A stretch of 64,000 nucleotides of DNA from Solirubrobacteraceae bacterium (GTDB taxonomy: Bacteria > Actinomycetota > Thermoleophilia > Solirubrobacterales > Solirubrobacteraceae), in assembly GCA_025449845.1 (NCBI GenBank), contig JANWIP010000028.1, forward strand, positions 62,001-126,000. The letters run 5' to 3'. The notes under the pieces are model-generated. The model had not been told where the DNA came from and searched no databases. It worked only from the letters and a program-made list of their open reading frames with translations. Positions 54,483 through 62,646 of the stretch are shown in pieces. The position numbers were made by a program, and so were the translations under genes. How positions within the stretch are numbered: position 1 is the first letter of the stretch; each line of letters starts with the position of its first letter.

Positions 54483-55742
54483 GTGCTCGACATCAAGCGC
54501 ATACGCGAGCAGCCCGATGCCGTCAAGGCCGCGCTGTCGCGGCGGGACCCTGCATTGGCAGGGGCGATCGACGCGATCCTTGAGCGCGATCGGCAATGGC
54601 GGGCCGCGACGAGTCAGGCCGAGGAGCTGCGCGCCGCGCAGAAGGCCCGCTCCGAGGAGATTGCCCGCGCCAAGCGCGCCGGCGAGGACGCCACGGCGGC
54701 GCTCGCGGATATGAAGGAGCTCAGTGCGCGCGTCAAGGAGCTGGGCGAGCAGGCGCGGGTTGCGCAGGAGGAACTGCAGCAGGCTTTGGCGCCGCTGCCC
54801 AATCTGCCGGACCCCAGCGCGGCGCCTGGTCCCGAGGACGAGATGGTGCGGGAGGTCGGGGAGATACCACAGCTCGCGTTCAAGGCGCGCGATCACCTGG
54901 AGTTGGCGGGGGCCGCGATCGACATGGACCGCGCCGCCAAGCTGTCGGGCGCGCGCTTTGCCTACTTGAAGGGCGATCTGGTGATGCTGGAGCTGGCGCT
55001 TGTGCGCTGGGTGCTTGAGAAGCTGCGCGGGCATGGCTTTGAGCCCGTGATTCCGCCGGTGCTCGTGCGCGAGCGGGCGCTGTTTGGCACCGGCTTTCTG
55101 CCCGACACCGAGCAGCAGATCTATCACCTGCCGGAGGACGAGCTCTATCTAGTGGGCACCTCAGAGGTCGCGCTTGCGTCATTGCATGACGAAGAGATCC
55201 TGCAGGCCGAGCAGTTGCCGCTGCGCTACGCCGGCCTCTCGCCCTGCTTCCGTCGCGAGGCCGGCGCGGCGGGCAAGGACACGCGCGGCATCTTCCGCGT
55301 GCACCAGTTCGACAAGGTGGAGATGTTCAGCTTCGTTTCGCCGCAGGAGTCGGGAGCTGAGCACGAGCTTATCCTGGGGATCGAGGAGGAGATCTTGGGG
55401 GAGCTGGGGTTGCCTTACCGCGTTGTCAACATCGCCGTCAACGATCTCGGCAACTCCGCTGCGAAGAAGTACGACTGTGAGGTTTGGCTGCCCAGTCAGG
55501 AGCGCTACCGGGAGTTGACCTCGTGCTCGACCACCACCGATTACCAGGCGCGGCGGTTGAACATCCGTGTGCGCCGTGAGAAGCACACCGAGGCGCTGCA
55601 CACGCTCAACGGCACCGCCGTGGCGGTGGGGCGCACGCTGATCGCGCTGTTGGAGAACGGGCAGCGTGAGGACGGAAGTGTGGCGCTGCCCGAGTGCCTG
55701 GGGGCCTACGGGGCACCCACGGTGCTGCCGGGCGCATCCTAA
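54483..55742 (+). CDS. serS: Seryl-tRNA synthetase
   Basis: 419 residues from GTG 54483. The N-terminal coiled-coil arm (about 28-110) binds tRNA; motif 2 is PCFRREAGAAGKDTRGIFRVHQFDKVE and motif 3 GRTLIALLENGQREDGSVALPECL, the class II aminoacyl-tRNA synthetase core. Charges tRNA-Ser. It has its own start 37 bp after the cytochrome gene. Confidence 0.98.
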   Translation: MLDIKRIREQPDAVKAALSRRDPALAGAIDAILERDRQWRAATSQAEELRAAQKARSEEIARAKRAGEDATAALADMKELSARVKELGEQARVAQEELQQALAPLPNLPDPSAAPGPEDEMVREVGEIPQLAFKARDHLELAGAAIDMDRAAKLSGARFAYLKGDLVMLELALVRWVLEKLRGHGFEPVIPPVLVRERALFGTGFLPDTEQQIYHLPEDELYLVGTSEVALASLHDEEILQAEQLPLRYAGLSPCFRREAGAAGKDTRGIFRVHQFDKVEMFSFVSPQESGAEHELILGIEEEILGELGLPYRVVNIAVNDLGNSAAKKYDCEVWLPSQERYRELTSCSTTTDYQARRLNIRVRREKHTEALHTLNGTAVAVGRTLIALLENGQREDGSVALPECLGAYGAPTVLPGAS

Positions 55743-55808
55743 GCTTTGAAGTTGCTCAGGGTGCGGGTGGCGATGGGTGTGGCGCCCAGGGGTTCGCTCC
55801 TTCGTTCA

Positions 55809-55830
55809 CGGCCCGGGCCCTCGTGGGCCG
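55809..55830 (+). terminator. Hairpin after serS
   Basis: CGGCCC (55809-55814) pairs with GGGCCG (55825-55830) over 10 nt in the serS-antitoxin spacer. No T-run; a modest candidate. Confidence 0.35.
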
Positions 55831-55870
55831 CCTGGAGAGCACCTGAGGAGGCACGCCGGTTGTGTTAGGA

Positions 55871-55883
55871 TGACATCATGTCA
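55871..55883. promoter_or_regulatory. Palindrome over the antitoxin start codon
   Basis: TGACAT-C-ATGTCA is a perfect 13-bp palindrome whose right arm contains the antitoxin ATG (55878). TTAGGAT just upstream fits a -10 box for a leaderless start. An antitoxin bound here would block transcription initiation, as expected for autoregulation. Confidence 0.5.
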
Positions 55884-56171
55884 GAGCGTGGGTTGACCCA
55901 TATCAGCGTGGCCGACGCCAAGCGGCGCTTCGCTGATGTCCTCGGCACCGTCCGCTACCAGGGCGAGCGCTATGTGGTGGAGCGCAACGGCACGCCGATG
56001 GCTGCGCTGGTCCCTCTCACCGACCTGCCGGAGTCCTCCGGGAAAGACGAGCGCCCCGGTTTCCTGGCGCTCGTCGGCGCGTTCGAGGACGCTCCCGAGT
56101 ACGCCGAGTCGCTCGCCGAGGTCGTTCGCACCCGCGGAGCGCAGCGCTCGCGATCCGCTCCGCGACTCTGA
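55878..56171 (+). CDS. Phd/YefM-family antitoxin
   Basis: 97 residues: THISVADAKRRFADVLGTVRYQGERYVVERNGTPMAALVPL is the Phd/YefM N-terminal DNA-binding domain; the acidic C-terminal half would bind the toxin. It precedes a PIN-domain protein by 11 bp. Pairing of a Phd-like antitoxin with a VapC-like toxin is common. Confidence 0.87.
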   Translation: MSERGLTHISVADAKRRFADVLGTVRYQGERYVVERNGTPMAALVPLTDLPESSGKDERPGFLALVGAFEDAPEYAESLAEVVRTRGAQRSRSAPRL

Positions 56172-56182
56172 CAGGCGCTCGC

Positions 56183-56584
56183 GTGATCGTCCTGGACACC
56201 GACGTTGTGAGCGATCTCATGCGCCCGCGGCCCTCCGCCCAGCTAGTGGAGCGTCTCGCCCAAGTCGACGCGTCCGAGCAGGCCACGACGGCCGTCACCA
56301 TCGGCGAGTTGGCCTATGGCGCTCAGCATGCCGATCGCCCCGAGCTTTATGAGCGCGCAGTGCGCCTGCTCTCAGGCACTCGCGTGCTCCCGTTCGACCG
56401 TGACGCGGCGGAGCTGTACGGCACCATTCGCAGTCAACTTGAGCGCGACGGCAGGCGGCTCCCCGATCCGGATCTGCGCATCGCCGCTACCGCGCTCGTG
56501 CACCGGGCTGTGCTCATCACAGGCAACATCCGCCACTTCGAGCGTGTTCCCGGCCTTGGATGCGAGAACTGGCTGCGTGAGTGA
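56183..56584 (+). CDS. VapC-type PIN-domain ribonuclease toxin
   Basis: 133 residues from GTG 56183. PIN acidic residues: Asp5 (VLDTDVVSDL), Glu42 (TIGELAYGA), Asp97 (PDPDLRIAATAL) and the TGNIRHFERVPGL C-terminal signature. VapC toxins cleave tRNA or rRNA with Mg2+. It is the second gene of the toxin-antitoxin pair. Confidence 0.88.
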   Translation: MIVLDTDVVSDLMRPRPSAQLVERLAQVDASEQATTAVTIGELAYGAQHADRPELYERAVRLLSGTRVLPFDRDAAELYGTIRSQLERDGRRLPDPDLRIAATALVHRAVLITGNIRHFERVPGLGCENWLRE

Positions 56585-56723
56585 AAGGCTGCGTGGGCTG
56601 TACCTCATCAAGCTGGAGAAGCACCACCGCTGCGTGATCGTTCGGCCGGCTTGCTGCCGAGACGCATCTGAGGATCCACAGGCGCTGAGACGGCCATGGG
56701 GCTGAGACTGCTGTGGTCTACGT
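56585..56723. other. Spacer between convergent genes
   Basis: 139 bp after the PIN-toxin stop. I see no gene, no clear terminator and no repeat in it. Confidence 0.5.
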
Positions 56724-57857
56724 CTAGGCGCTGCCGGCCAACTGGATGTGATCGGCCTCGGCGGCGCCCCCGAACGGCCGCGTGAGCCCGAAGCGGTTCA
56801 GCGTGGCCTCGGGCACGCCCTCCACACCGGGGGTGTCTGACGCTTCGCCGCGCGTGTGCGGGTCGTTGGCAAAGCCGCCGACCTCGACTGAGTGCTGCGG
56901 CGTGCGGTAGCCGCTGACGCCGATCAGGTGCAGATGCAGCGCCTTGCCCAGGGTGTTCAGGCGCGCCGCGAGCTGCGGCTCCACGCCGACGCTGTAGTTG
57001 GTGCCGGCGGCCGGGAAGAAGCCATATTCCCCTTCGGTGCTCAGGTTGACCGGCCCGACGGGCCCGGAGTAGGCCAGCGAATTGCCGGCCGCGGCCAGTT
57101 CGCGCGTCTGGATCGTGGCCAGTTCGTGTTCGAGGCTCTGCTGATGCGAGCGCAAGGCGCCCAGCTCCGAGCTCTTGCGGTCGCGCGCCTGGATGTACGC
57201 GAGCTGGCGGTTGACCAGCGCGAGGTGCAGTTGCGCGACCTCGTCGCGCTGCACCAGCACGGCGCTGGTATTGCGCTGCTGGCGAGCCTCGATTTCGGTG
57301 AGCCTGGCTGCCTGCACGGTGACGGCGTGGTGCTCGACGGCCACCCGCGTGGTGGCCTGGGCGTTCTCGCTGGAGATCGCGCGCAGACTGTCGAAGCGCT
57401 CGATCAGGTCGGCAAAGCCGTGCGCCTCCAACACGACGGAGGCGATGCTGGGGGGAGGCGCCTCATAGGAAGCCACGACCTGGGCCACCAACACCTGCTT
57501 GTCGTGGGCCAGCTGCACCTGCAGAGCGGCCATCTGCGTACGCGCCGTGTGTAGTTCGGACTTCAACTTGGCCAACTGCGCGCGCTCCAGCGCGAGGCTC
57601 GATTCAAGCGCGCTCAGGCGAGTTTGCAGGTCGTTGATGTTGCCCTGGAAGCCGGCTATCTGGTGGTTGTCGGCGCTGATGCCGGAATGCAGTTCGCTGC
57701 TGCGTGCCTGGGAAGCGGCGATACGCCCTTCGATGCTCCCGGATGAGCTGGCACCGGCCGAGCCGACCGCGAAAGCGGCGATCGCGAGGACAGCGGCAAT
57801 GATAGAGGCGGCTGCAAGCGGCAGCGCCCACGGATGTGAACGGGGAAAAGGGCTCAT
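56724..57857 (-). CDS. Coiled-coil M15-type peptidase, secreted
   Basis: 377 residues. A signal segment (about 12-36) is followed by a long coiled coil (about 40-270) like those of PcsB/CwlO-type cell-wall hydrolases. The C-terminal domain has M15 (VanY/DacC-like) zinc motifs: SGYRTP, His334 and Asp341 in PHTRGEASD, and Glu367-x-x-His370 (EADH). It probably cuts peptidoglycan peptide bonds. A coiled coil joined to M15 is unusual; PcsB/CwlO proteins end in CHAP or NlpC/P60. It lies downstream of the double-TetR gene on the same strand. Confidence 0.82.
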   Translation of the reverse strand: MSPFPRSHPWALPLAAASIIAAVLAIAAFAVGSAGASSSGSIEGRIAASQARSSELHSGISADNHQIAGFQGNINDLQTRLSALESSLALERAQLAKLKSELHTARTQMAALQVQLAHDKQVLVAQVVASYEAPPPSIASVVLEAHGFADLIERFDSLRAISSENAQATTRVAVEHHAVTVQAARLTEIEARQQRNTSAVLVQRDEVAQLHLALVNRQLAYIQARDRKSSELGALRSHQQSLEHELATIQTRELAAAGNSLAYSGPVGPVNLSTEGEYGFFPAAGTNYSVGVEPQLAARLNTLGKALHLHLIGVSGYRTPQHSVEVGGFANDPHTRGEASDTPGVEGVPEATLNRFGLTRPFGGAAEADHIQLAGSA

Positions 57858-57920
57858 GTGCAGGCGATTCGCGAACCATTTGCAGGCATTCGTGAACTGC
57901 GCAAGCTAGTCGCGAGCGCC

Positions 57921-59387
57921 TTACGCACCAACTGCTGCAGCGCTGCTTGCAGTCTGTGCGGCGCTGCTTGCTGGCTGTGCGGCGCTGCTTGCTGGCTGTG
58001 CGGCGCTGCTTGCTGGCTGTGCGGCGCTGCTTGCAGGCTGTGCGGCGCTGCTCGCGGCGAGCTCGTCCACGATCCCCCGCGCCTTGCCGGGGCCTAGGAA
58101 GGGCGCGAGCGCGACATAGACGGCCTGGGGCAGCAACTGACGCAGCTCGGGCACGCGATCGTTCTGCGCCGCGTGACACAGCAGCTCGTGGATCGCGCCC
58201 GCGATGGCATCGGAGCAGATGCGCGGCAGCTGCTCGGCGCGCGGGCTGCGGTGGTAGCCCTCCTCCAGGAACAGGCTGAGCGTACGCATCGTGTCGAGGA
58301 TGCGATCGAGCGCCGCCACGCCGGCGGCATAGGGCTCGATCAACATCAGGTGCGCCAGGTCGGGCAGCCCGGCGAGATAGCCAAACAGCGCGTCCAGGCC
58401 ATTCCATACCTGCTCGGGCCAGGTGCGCCCCGTGAAGAAGGCGGCTGAAGCTGTCGTCAGGCCCTTCTCCAGGGCCATCGTCTGGGCTGCGAGGAAGACC
58501 TCCTGCTTGTTCTGGAACTGGCCGTAGAAGACGCCCCGCGAAGTGCCCGCGGCGGCGACGATGTCGGCGATCGTGGTGGCGGTGTAGCCCTTGGCGCGGA
58601 TCACATGAGCGGTGGCTTCGACGATGCGTGTGTGGTGCTCGCTGGCCACCACGTTGGCCGGCAGGCGATTGCGCCCGCGCGGCAGACGGGGCCGCTCGGC
58701 ATTGCCCCGCGTGGCTCCCGCACCCCGCTCGTCCCCGGCCCCGCCAAACCCGGAATCGCAAAGCCCAAGCCCCAACTCATCCCACTCGGCACTTGAGCGC
58801 CGGGCGTAGCCGGGTGACACGGCGTAAGAGCCTGTCCAGGTCTCGAGATCGTCAAGCAACAATCCCTGCTCGTGGGCATCGTGCGTGTAGCGGCGGGTCG
58901 AGATGACGCTGCGCACGCCGCCAAGCAGCGCCTTAGCCGGGATGTCCAGCGTGGGGATGCCCTCCGGGGGGGCTTCCAGCAACGCCTCGAAGGCCTGCTC
59001 CAGGCGCTCCACGAACTGCTCGCGCGCGGCGCGGATGCGCGGCTCGCCCGCGCGGGCCTGGGTGAGCAGCAGGCGCCAGTGCATCGCCGTGTCGCTTTTG
59101 GAAGGGTCGAGTACGACGCTGAGCATCACGCGCGGCTTCTGCTCCCAGGGCACGTCCTGGACCGCCTGCAGCAGCTCTTCGCCGAGCACGGGCGCGAGCG
59201 CGGAGAAGCTGGCCAGGAAGCAGTCCTCCTTGTCCTCGAAGTGCTCGTAGAAGGTGCTCCGCGAAACGCCGGCGTAGGCGATCGCCTGGGCCACGGTGGC
59301 GTCGGTATAGCCGCGGCGAGCGACGGCCTTGGCCATCCCCGCCAGCAGACGCTCGCGCTGACCGGCTGGTGTGAGCTTGCTTGCCAT
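57921..59387 (-). CDS. Protein with two fused TetR-family regulators
   Basis: 488 residues. The first TetR HTH is at ~25-50 (RGYTDATVAQAIAYAGVSRS) with its helical ligand domain to ~195; a Gly/Arg-rich linker (205-245) follows; the second HTH is at ~268-293 (GYTATTIADIVAAAGTSRG) with its own C-terminal domain to ~440. The last ~45 residues are six ASSAAQP repeats. TetR proteins dimerise, so a fused pair could act as an internal dimer. Ligands and targets unknown. Divergent from the candidate ncRNA. Confidence 0.88.
   Translation of the reverse strand: MASKLTPAGQRERLLAGMAKAVARRGYTDATVAQAIAYAGVSRSTFYEHFEDKEDCFLASFSALAPVLGEELLQAVQDVPWEQKPRVMLSVVLDPSKSDTAMHWRLLLTQARAGEPRIRAAREQFVERLEQAFEALLEAPPEGIPTLDIPAKALLGGVRSVISTRRYTHDAHEQGLLLDDLETWTGSYAVSPGYARRSSAEWDELGLGLCDSGFGGAGDERGAGATRGNAERPRLPRGRNRLPANVVASEHHTRIVEATAHVIRAKGYTATTIADIVAAAGTSRGVFYGQFQNKQEVFLAAQTMALEKGLTTASAAFFTGRTWPEQVWNGLDALFGYLAGLPDLAHLMLIEPYAAGVAALDRILDTMRTLSLFLEEGYHRSPRAEQLPRICSDAIAGAIHELLCHAAQNDRVPELRQLLPQAVYVALAPFLGPGKARGIVDELAASSAAQPASSAAQPASSAAQPASSAAQPASSAAQTASSAAAVGA
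57934..58055 (-). repeat. 21-bp tandem repeat in double-TetR tail
   Basis: The word ctgtgcggcgctgcttg recurs about every 21 bp, five to six times, encoding ASSAAQP on the minus strand. Copies are almost identical. Confidence 0.92.
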
Positions 59388-59388
59388 C

Positions 59389-59405
59389 TGTAACGCTACT
59401 GTACA
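59389..59405. promoter_or_regulatory. Dyad upstream of double-TetR gene
   Basis: TGTAACGCTACTGTACA starts 2 bp upstream of the double-TetR start and has matching ends (TGTA, TACA) and a G/C pair at symmetrical positions. It could be an autoregulatory operator. Symmetry is incomplete. Confidence 0.3.
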
Positions 59406-59542
59406 AGAAGCAACTCAAGAACGTCAGCTTGACCTCAAGAAAATCTGCCTCACAAGCTCTGCTGGAGGCCAAAAACTGCCCAAAAGCAGGGAAAAAGGAC
59501 CAGATTCAGGGTTTGTCACGGAATTAATGGCTATGATCCCTC

Positions 59543-59572
59543 TTGACAAGACCACCTGCGATCTGCTTTATT
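59543..59572 (+). promoter_or_regulatory. Sigma70-like promoter
   Basis: TTGACA (59543-59548), an 18-bp spacer, then TTTATT (59567-59572). The -35 is a perfect consensus and this is the best promoter match I saw in the window. Transcription would start near 59579. Confidence 0.5.
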
Positions 59573-59578
59573 ACCGAT

Positions 59579-59748
59579 TCCGTACAAACTTGGTCGGCAG
59601 CGAAGTCGACTACGCAAGCTGGGAGCGCTACCGCCCCTCAACTCTCCGGGTAGCGCCTCAGGGGACCAATCGACGCAAATCCCCTCCGCGTCAGGGTCTC
59701 TCGAGACCGGAGCCGTGGCCTGTTCCCCCCAGGCCACGGCTCCTCTTT
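59579..59748 (+). ncRNA. Candidate small noncoding RNA
   Basis: From the predicted start to the terminator is about 165-170 nt. Internal pairing includes GCGCTACC (59628-59635) with GGTAGCGC (59650-59657), a small GGTCTC/GAGACC hairpin (59696-59708) and the terminal 13-bp helix. The terminator loop has a run of six C. No ORF starts with a ribosome-binding site. It does not match an RNA family I can name with confidence; the C-rich loop recalls actinobacterial 6C RNA only loosely. Confidence 0.4.
59710..59748 (+). terminator. Strong rho-independent-type terminator
   Basis: GAGCCGTGGCCTG (59710-59722) pairs perfectly with CAGGCCACGGCTC (59730-59742) over a 7-nt loop, followed by CTCTTT. It is the strongest hairpin noted in the window, with no gene just upstream of it on either strand. 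Confidence 0.75.
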
Positions 59749-59795
59749 CAAGGCCACGGCCCATATTTGTTCAAGGCCACGGCTCATATTTGCGG
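59749..59795 (+). repeat. Direct repeats of terminator arm
   Basis: tcaaggccacggcycatatttg occurs twice (about 59748-59769 and 59772-59793); its ggccacggc is also the 3' arm of the terminator, giving three copies in tandem. Confidence 0.8.
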
Positions 59796-59940
59796 CCAAC
59801 GCCACCTCTTCCCTCGGCTGGACACTTAGAATATGCTTGCTATTGCAAAGATCAATCCGCCCGCGGCGCGCGACGTGGTGCGCGGAGTAGGTCGGATGGG
59901 TGAGCCAGCCTCATGGACTGGGTAGCCGATCGGGGGGACG

Positions 59941-60897
59941 ATGGGAGACGAGCTTCAGCGGGCAAGGGTTGAGCGGGCATTAGCCGAGGAGATGGCTGCC
60001 CGCGGGGACCCCCACGCCGCCACCGTTGCCGACGTGGTAGCGCGGGCAGGCGTCTCACGCCGCACTTTCTACGAGCTCTATCCCGATCGCGAGGCCTGCT
60101 TTCTGGCGGCGCTTGAGTCGGGGTTGCGGCTGGCCGCCGATGAGATGTACACCGCCTATGCGCGCCAGGCGCGCTGGCAGGACGGCGTCCGGGCGGCCCT
60201 GGCGGAGCTCTTGGGGCTGCTCGATCGCGAGCCGGCGCTGGGACGGCTATGCGTGGTTTACGCCCTGGGCGGCGGCGCGCGGGTGCTGCGCCGGCGCATG
60301 GAGGCGATCGAGGTGCTGTGCGAATTCGTCGACCGCGGGCGCCTGGAGGGCTACGCCCGCAGCGAGCCGCCGGAGGTCGCGGCCGAGGGGGTGGTGGGCG
60401 CTGTGCTGGCCGTCATCCATACCCGCCTGGTGGTTGCCCCCTCCGAGCAATCGCAACCTTTGACGGAGCTGCTGGGACCGCTGATGAACCTGATCCTGCT
60501 GCCCTATATGGGCGCCGCGAAAGCCGGTCGGGAGCTGACCAGGCAGGCGCCCCGCCCGACTGCGGTGCAGGCCGGCCGCGGCGAGGCGTTGGGGCGCGAC
60601 GGCGCAGGCATGCGCGTGACCTACCGCACCGCGCGCGTGCTGCGCGCAATCGGCGAGCGTCCGGGGGCCAGCAACCGCGAGGTCGCCGATCAGGCCGGCA
60701 TCGTCGACCAGGGTCAGATCTCGCGGCTGCTCAGTCGCCTTGAGAGCCTTGCCCTGGTGGCGAACAAGGGTGTCGGTCTCGGCGGTAGCGCCACGCGCGG
60801 CACCGCCAACGCCTGGGTGCTCACGCCGCGCGGTGAGCAGGTGCAGCGGGGCGTGCAGCCGCAAGCGCGGCCGGCCTCGCGCCCGGCGCGGGGGTAG
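59941..60897 (+). CDS. TetR regulator fused to a winged-helix domain
   Basis: 318 residues. TetR HTH at ~22-47 (ATVADVVARAGVSRRTFYELY) with ligand domain to ~195. A Pro/Arg linker leads to a second DNA-binding unit at ~226-300 with a MarR/ArsR-like winged helix (YRTARVLRAIGERPGASNREVADQAGI, then QISRLLSRLESLALV). Two different DNA-binding domains in one chain suggest bridging of two sites or an unusual regulator. GGGGGG precedes the ATG. Confidence 0.85.
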   Translation: MGDELQRARVERALAEEMAARGDPHAATVADVVARAGVSRRTFYELYPDREACFLAALESGLRLAADEMYTAYARQARWQDGVRAALAELLGLLDREPALGRLCVVYALGGGARVLRRRMEAIEVLCEFVDRGRLEGYARSEPPEVAAEGVVGAVLAVIHTRLVVAPSEQSQPLTELLGPLMNLILLPYMGAAKAGRELTRQAPRPTAVQAGRGEALGRDGAGMRVTYRTARVLRAIGERPGASNREVADQAGIVDQGQISRLLSRLESLALVANKGVGLGGSATRGTANAWVLTPRGEQVQRGVQPQARPASRPARG

Positions 60898-60949
60898 CGT
60901 CGCCGGGGTCCTAAGGCGCATCGCGACACGGCGATGCCTTGCGCGTCGA

Positions 60950-62593
60950 CTAGGCCCGCACGGCGGCCCGCCGGCTGAGCCGCGTGAGCTCGCGCACGAG
61001 CAGAGCGACCGAGCGCTCAAGCTGCTCGATGGTGGCCTTGTCGACCCGCGCGATGCCGACCTCGCGGTTGACCCAGGCGTTGATCTCGCGGTGGCTGCGC
61101 TTATCGCGGCGGTTCAGGTCTGCGACCAGGCGACTGCGCTCCGCGCGTAGGTGGTCACGCCGTTCGAAGGCCGCCATCGGCGGCGGCTCGGCGGACCGCT
61201 GAACCCCAGCTGTCTCCCTGGCCCCGGCCGTCTCCGCCGCGACCCCGGGGGCACTCGGCCCGGCCATCGCGGGACTGGGCCCGAAGAGCGTCATCTGTGG
61301 CGCGACCTCGGCGCTGAGCGGCACGAAGTCGATCGCCTCCGAGCGCTCGCTCTGGCGGCGCGGCTCGCGCTCCTCCTCGAAACCGTCCTCGGACTCAGGG
61401 CGGCGCAGCACATGGCGCAGCTCGCTCTCGACCTCTGAGGCGTGGTGGCGCAGCAGCGGATCGGCGGGCAGATACAGCCAGCTTGGCTCGGGCGCGCGCC
61501 CACGGATGGTGCGCACGAAGCGCCCCACGATCTGGCGAAAGATCAGGGGAGTCTTGGCGGCGGTGGCGTAGACGCCGACGCGCAGGCGTGGAATGTCCAC
61601 CCCCTCGGAGACCATGTTGACGGCGACGATCCAAGGCTCGCTTGAGTTGGTGAAGGCGGCCAGCTTGTCCGCGGCGCGTGTCTCGGTGTGCAGCACGATC
61701 ACGGGCGGGCGCCCGGTCGCCTCGCGCAGCAGCGCCGCGATCTGACGAGCATGGGCGGCGTCGGCGGCCACCACCAGGCCCCCGGCATCGCGATGGCCCT
61801 CCGCACGCAGCGTCTGCAGGCGGTTGTGAGCCTCGCGCAGGATGCGCGGCAGGCCGTCGGGCAGCTCGGTTGAGATAGCGGTGCGGTAGCGCCGGCCAGC
61901 CTCGCGCGCGCTCAGCACGGTCTCGAAGGAGGATTCGATCACGTCCTCGCCGCTGCGCCAGGAAAGCGCGCCGTCGAAGGTGACGAAGGCCACCGGCCGG
62001 CAGATGCCGTCGGCCACGGCCTGGGCGTAGGTGTAGGAGGTATCGGGCTCGGCCAGGCCTTCGGCGTCATAGCGCACCCCAGGGATCGGTGTGGCGTCCG
62101 AGCGGAAAGGGGTGCCTGAGAGCAGCAGCCAGCGCGGAGATGCCGCGAAGGCGCGCTGAAAGCCGGCACCCCAGGCGAGGTCCTCGCCGAGATGGTGGGC
62201 CTCGTCGGCGACCACCAAGGTGTTCGCACCGCTCCCGGCCGCCCACGCGCGCGGGTCTGAGGCCACCCGCGCGTAGGTCACCGCCACCCCGTGGAAGCCG
62301 CGCGGCGCGCGTGGCTGCTCCGCGTCGGGAACCAGCTGCACGCCGAGTGCCGCCGCGGCCCTCGCCCACTGGCGCGTGAGGGGAGTTGTGGGGCACAGCA
62401 CCGCCACGTTGCTCACCGCGCCTTCGTCCAACAGGCGCCGCGCCAGCTCCAGCGCCGGACGCGTCTTGCCGGCCCCGGGGGCCGCCGAGATGAGGAAGGG
62501 GCCGCCTTGCCAATCCTCCAGCTGCGCCAGCGTGCGCCGTTGCCAGGCGCGCAGAGAGGTGGGGGCGGAGGTGATGGCCAAAGGGCCAGGCAT
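60950..62593 (-). CDS. SF2 helicase, DEAH/XPB-like
   Basis: 547 residues. Walker A is APGAGKT (38-44), motif II DEAH (VVADEAHHLGED), motif III SGTPF, and motif VI QIVGRFVRTIRGR. The C-terminal ~170 residues are charged, with a helical end (LRAERSRLVADLNRRDKRSHREINAWVNREVG). Similar stand-alone helicases occur in actinobacteria and phages; the role is unknown. No nuclease or methylase genes are adjacent in the window. Confidence 0.9.
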   Translation of the reverse strand: MPGPLAITSAPTSLRAWQRRTLAQLEDWQGGPFLISAAPGAGKTRPALELARRLLDEGAVSNVAVLCPTTPLTRQWARAAAALGVQLVPDAEQPRAPRGFHGVAVTYARVASDPRAWAAGSGANTLVVADEAHHLGEDLAWGAGFQRAFAASPRWLLLSGTPFRSDATPIPGVRYDAEGLAEPDTSYTYAQAVADGICRPVAFVTFDGALSWRSGEDVIESSFETVLSAREAGRRYRTAISTELPDGLPRILREAHNRLQTLRAEGHRDAGGLVVAADAAHARQIAALLREATGRPPVIVLHTETRAADKLAAFTNSSEPWIVAVNMVSEGVDIPRLRVGVYATAAKTPLIFRQIVGRFVRTIRGRAPEPSWLYLPADPLLRHHASEVESELRHVLRRPESEDGFEEEREPRRQSERSEAIDFVPLSAEVAPQMTLFGPSPAMAGPSAPGVAAETAGARETAGVQRSAEPPPMAAFERRDHLRAERSRLVADLNRRDKRSHREINAWVNREVGIARVDKATIEQLERSVALLVRELTRLSRRAAVRA

Positions 62594-62646
62594 CCTGCGC
62601 TATGGGCCGGACGGATCGCGGCGCGGCCCTCGGCCGAGGCAGGCCG

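Larger units (their letters stand above)
59388..59940. other. 553-bp gene-free region between two TetR-type genes
   Basis: It is clearly less GC-rich than the surroundings, especially 59395-59600. No reading frame in it looks like a protein. It holds the dyad at 59389, a consensus-like promoter at 59543-59572, a strong hairpin at 59710-59742 and two ~24-bp direct repeats (59749-59795) that copy part of the hairpin arm. 59800-59940 shows nothing further beyond a GGGGGG just before ATG 59941. Confidence 0.7.

Noticed and set aside
59579-59748. Identification of the candidate RNA as 6S RNA, tmRNA or 6C RNA
   Set aside because: The pairing pattern does not match the long bulged rod of 6S or a tRNA-like end of tmRNA, and only one C-run loop is present, so I leave it unnamed.
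60950-62593. Helicase as part of a phage-defence island
   Set aside because: No nuclease, methylase or other defence partner is adjacent in the window, so the helicase alone does not support it.
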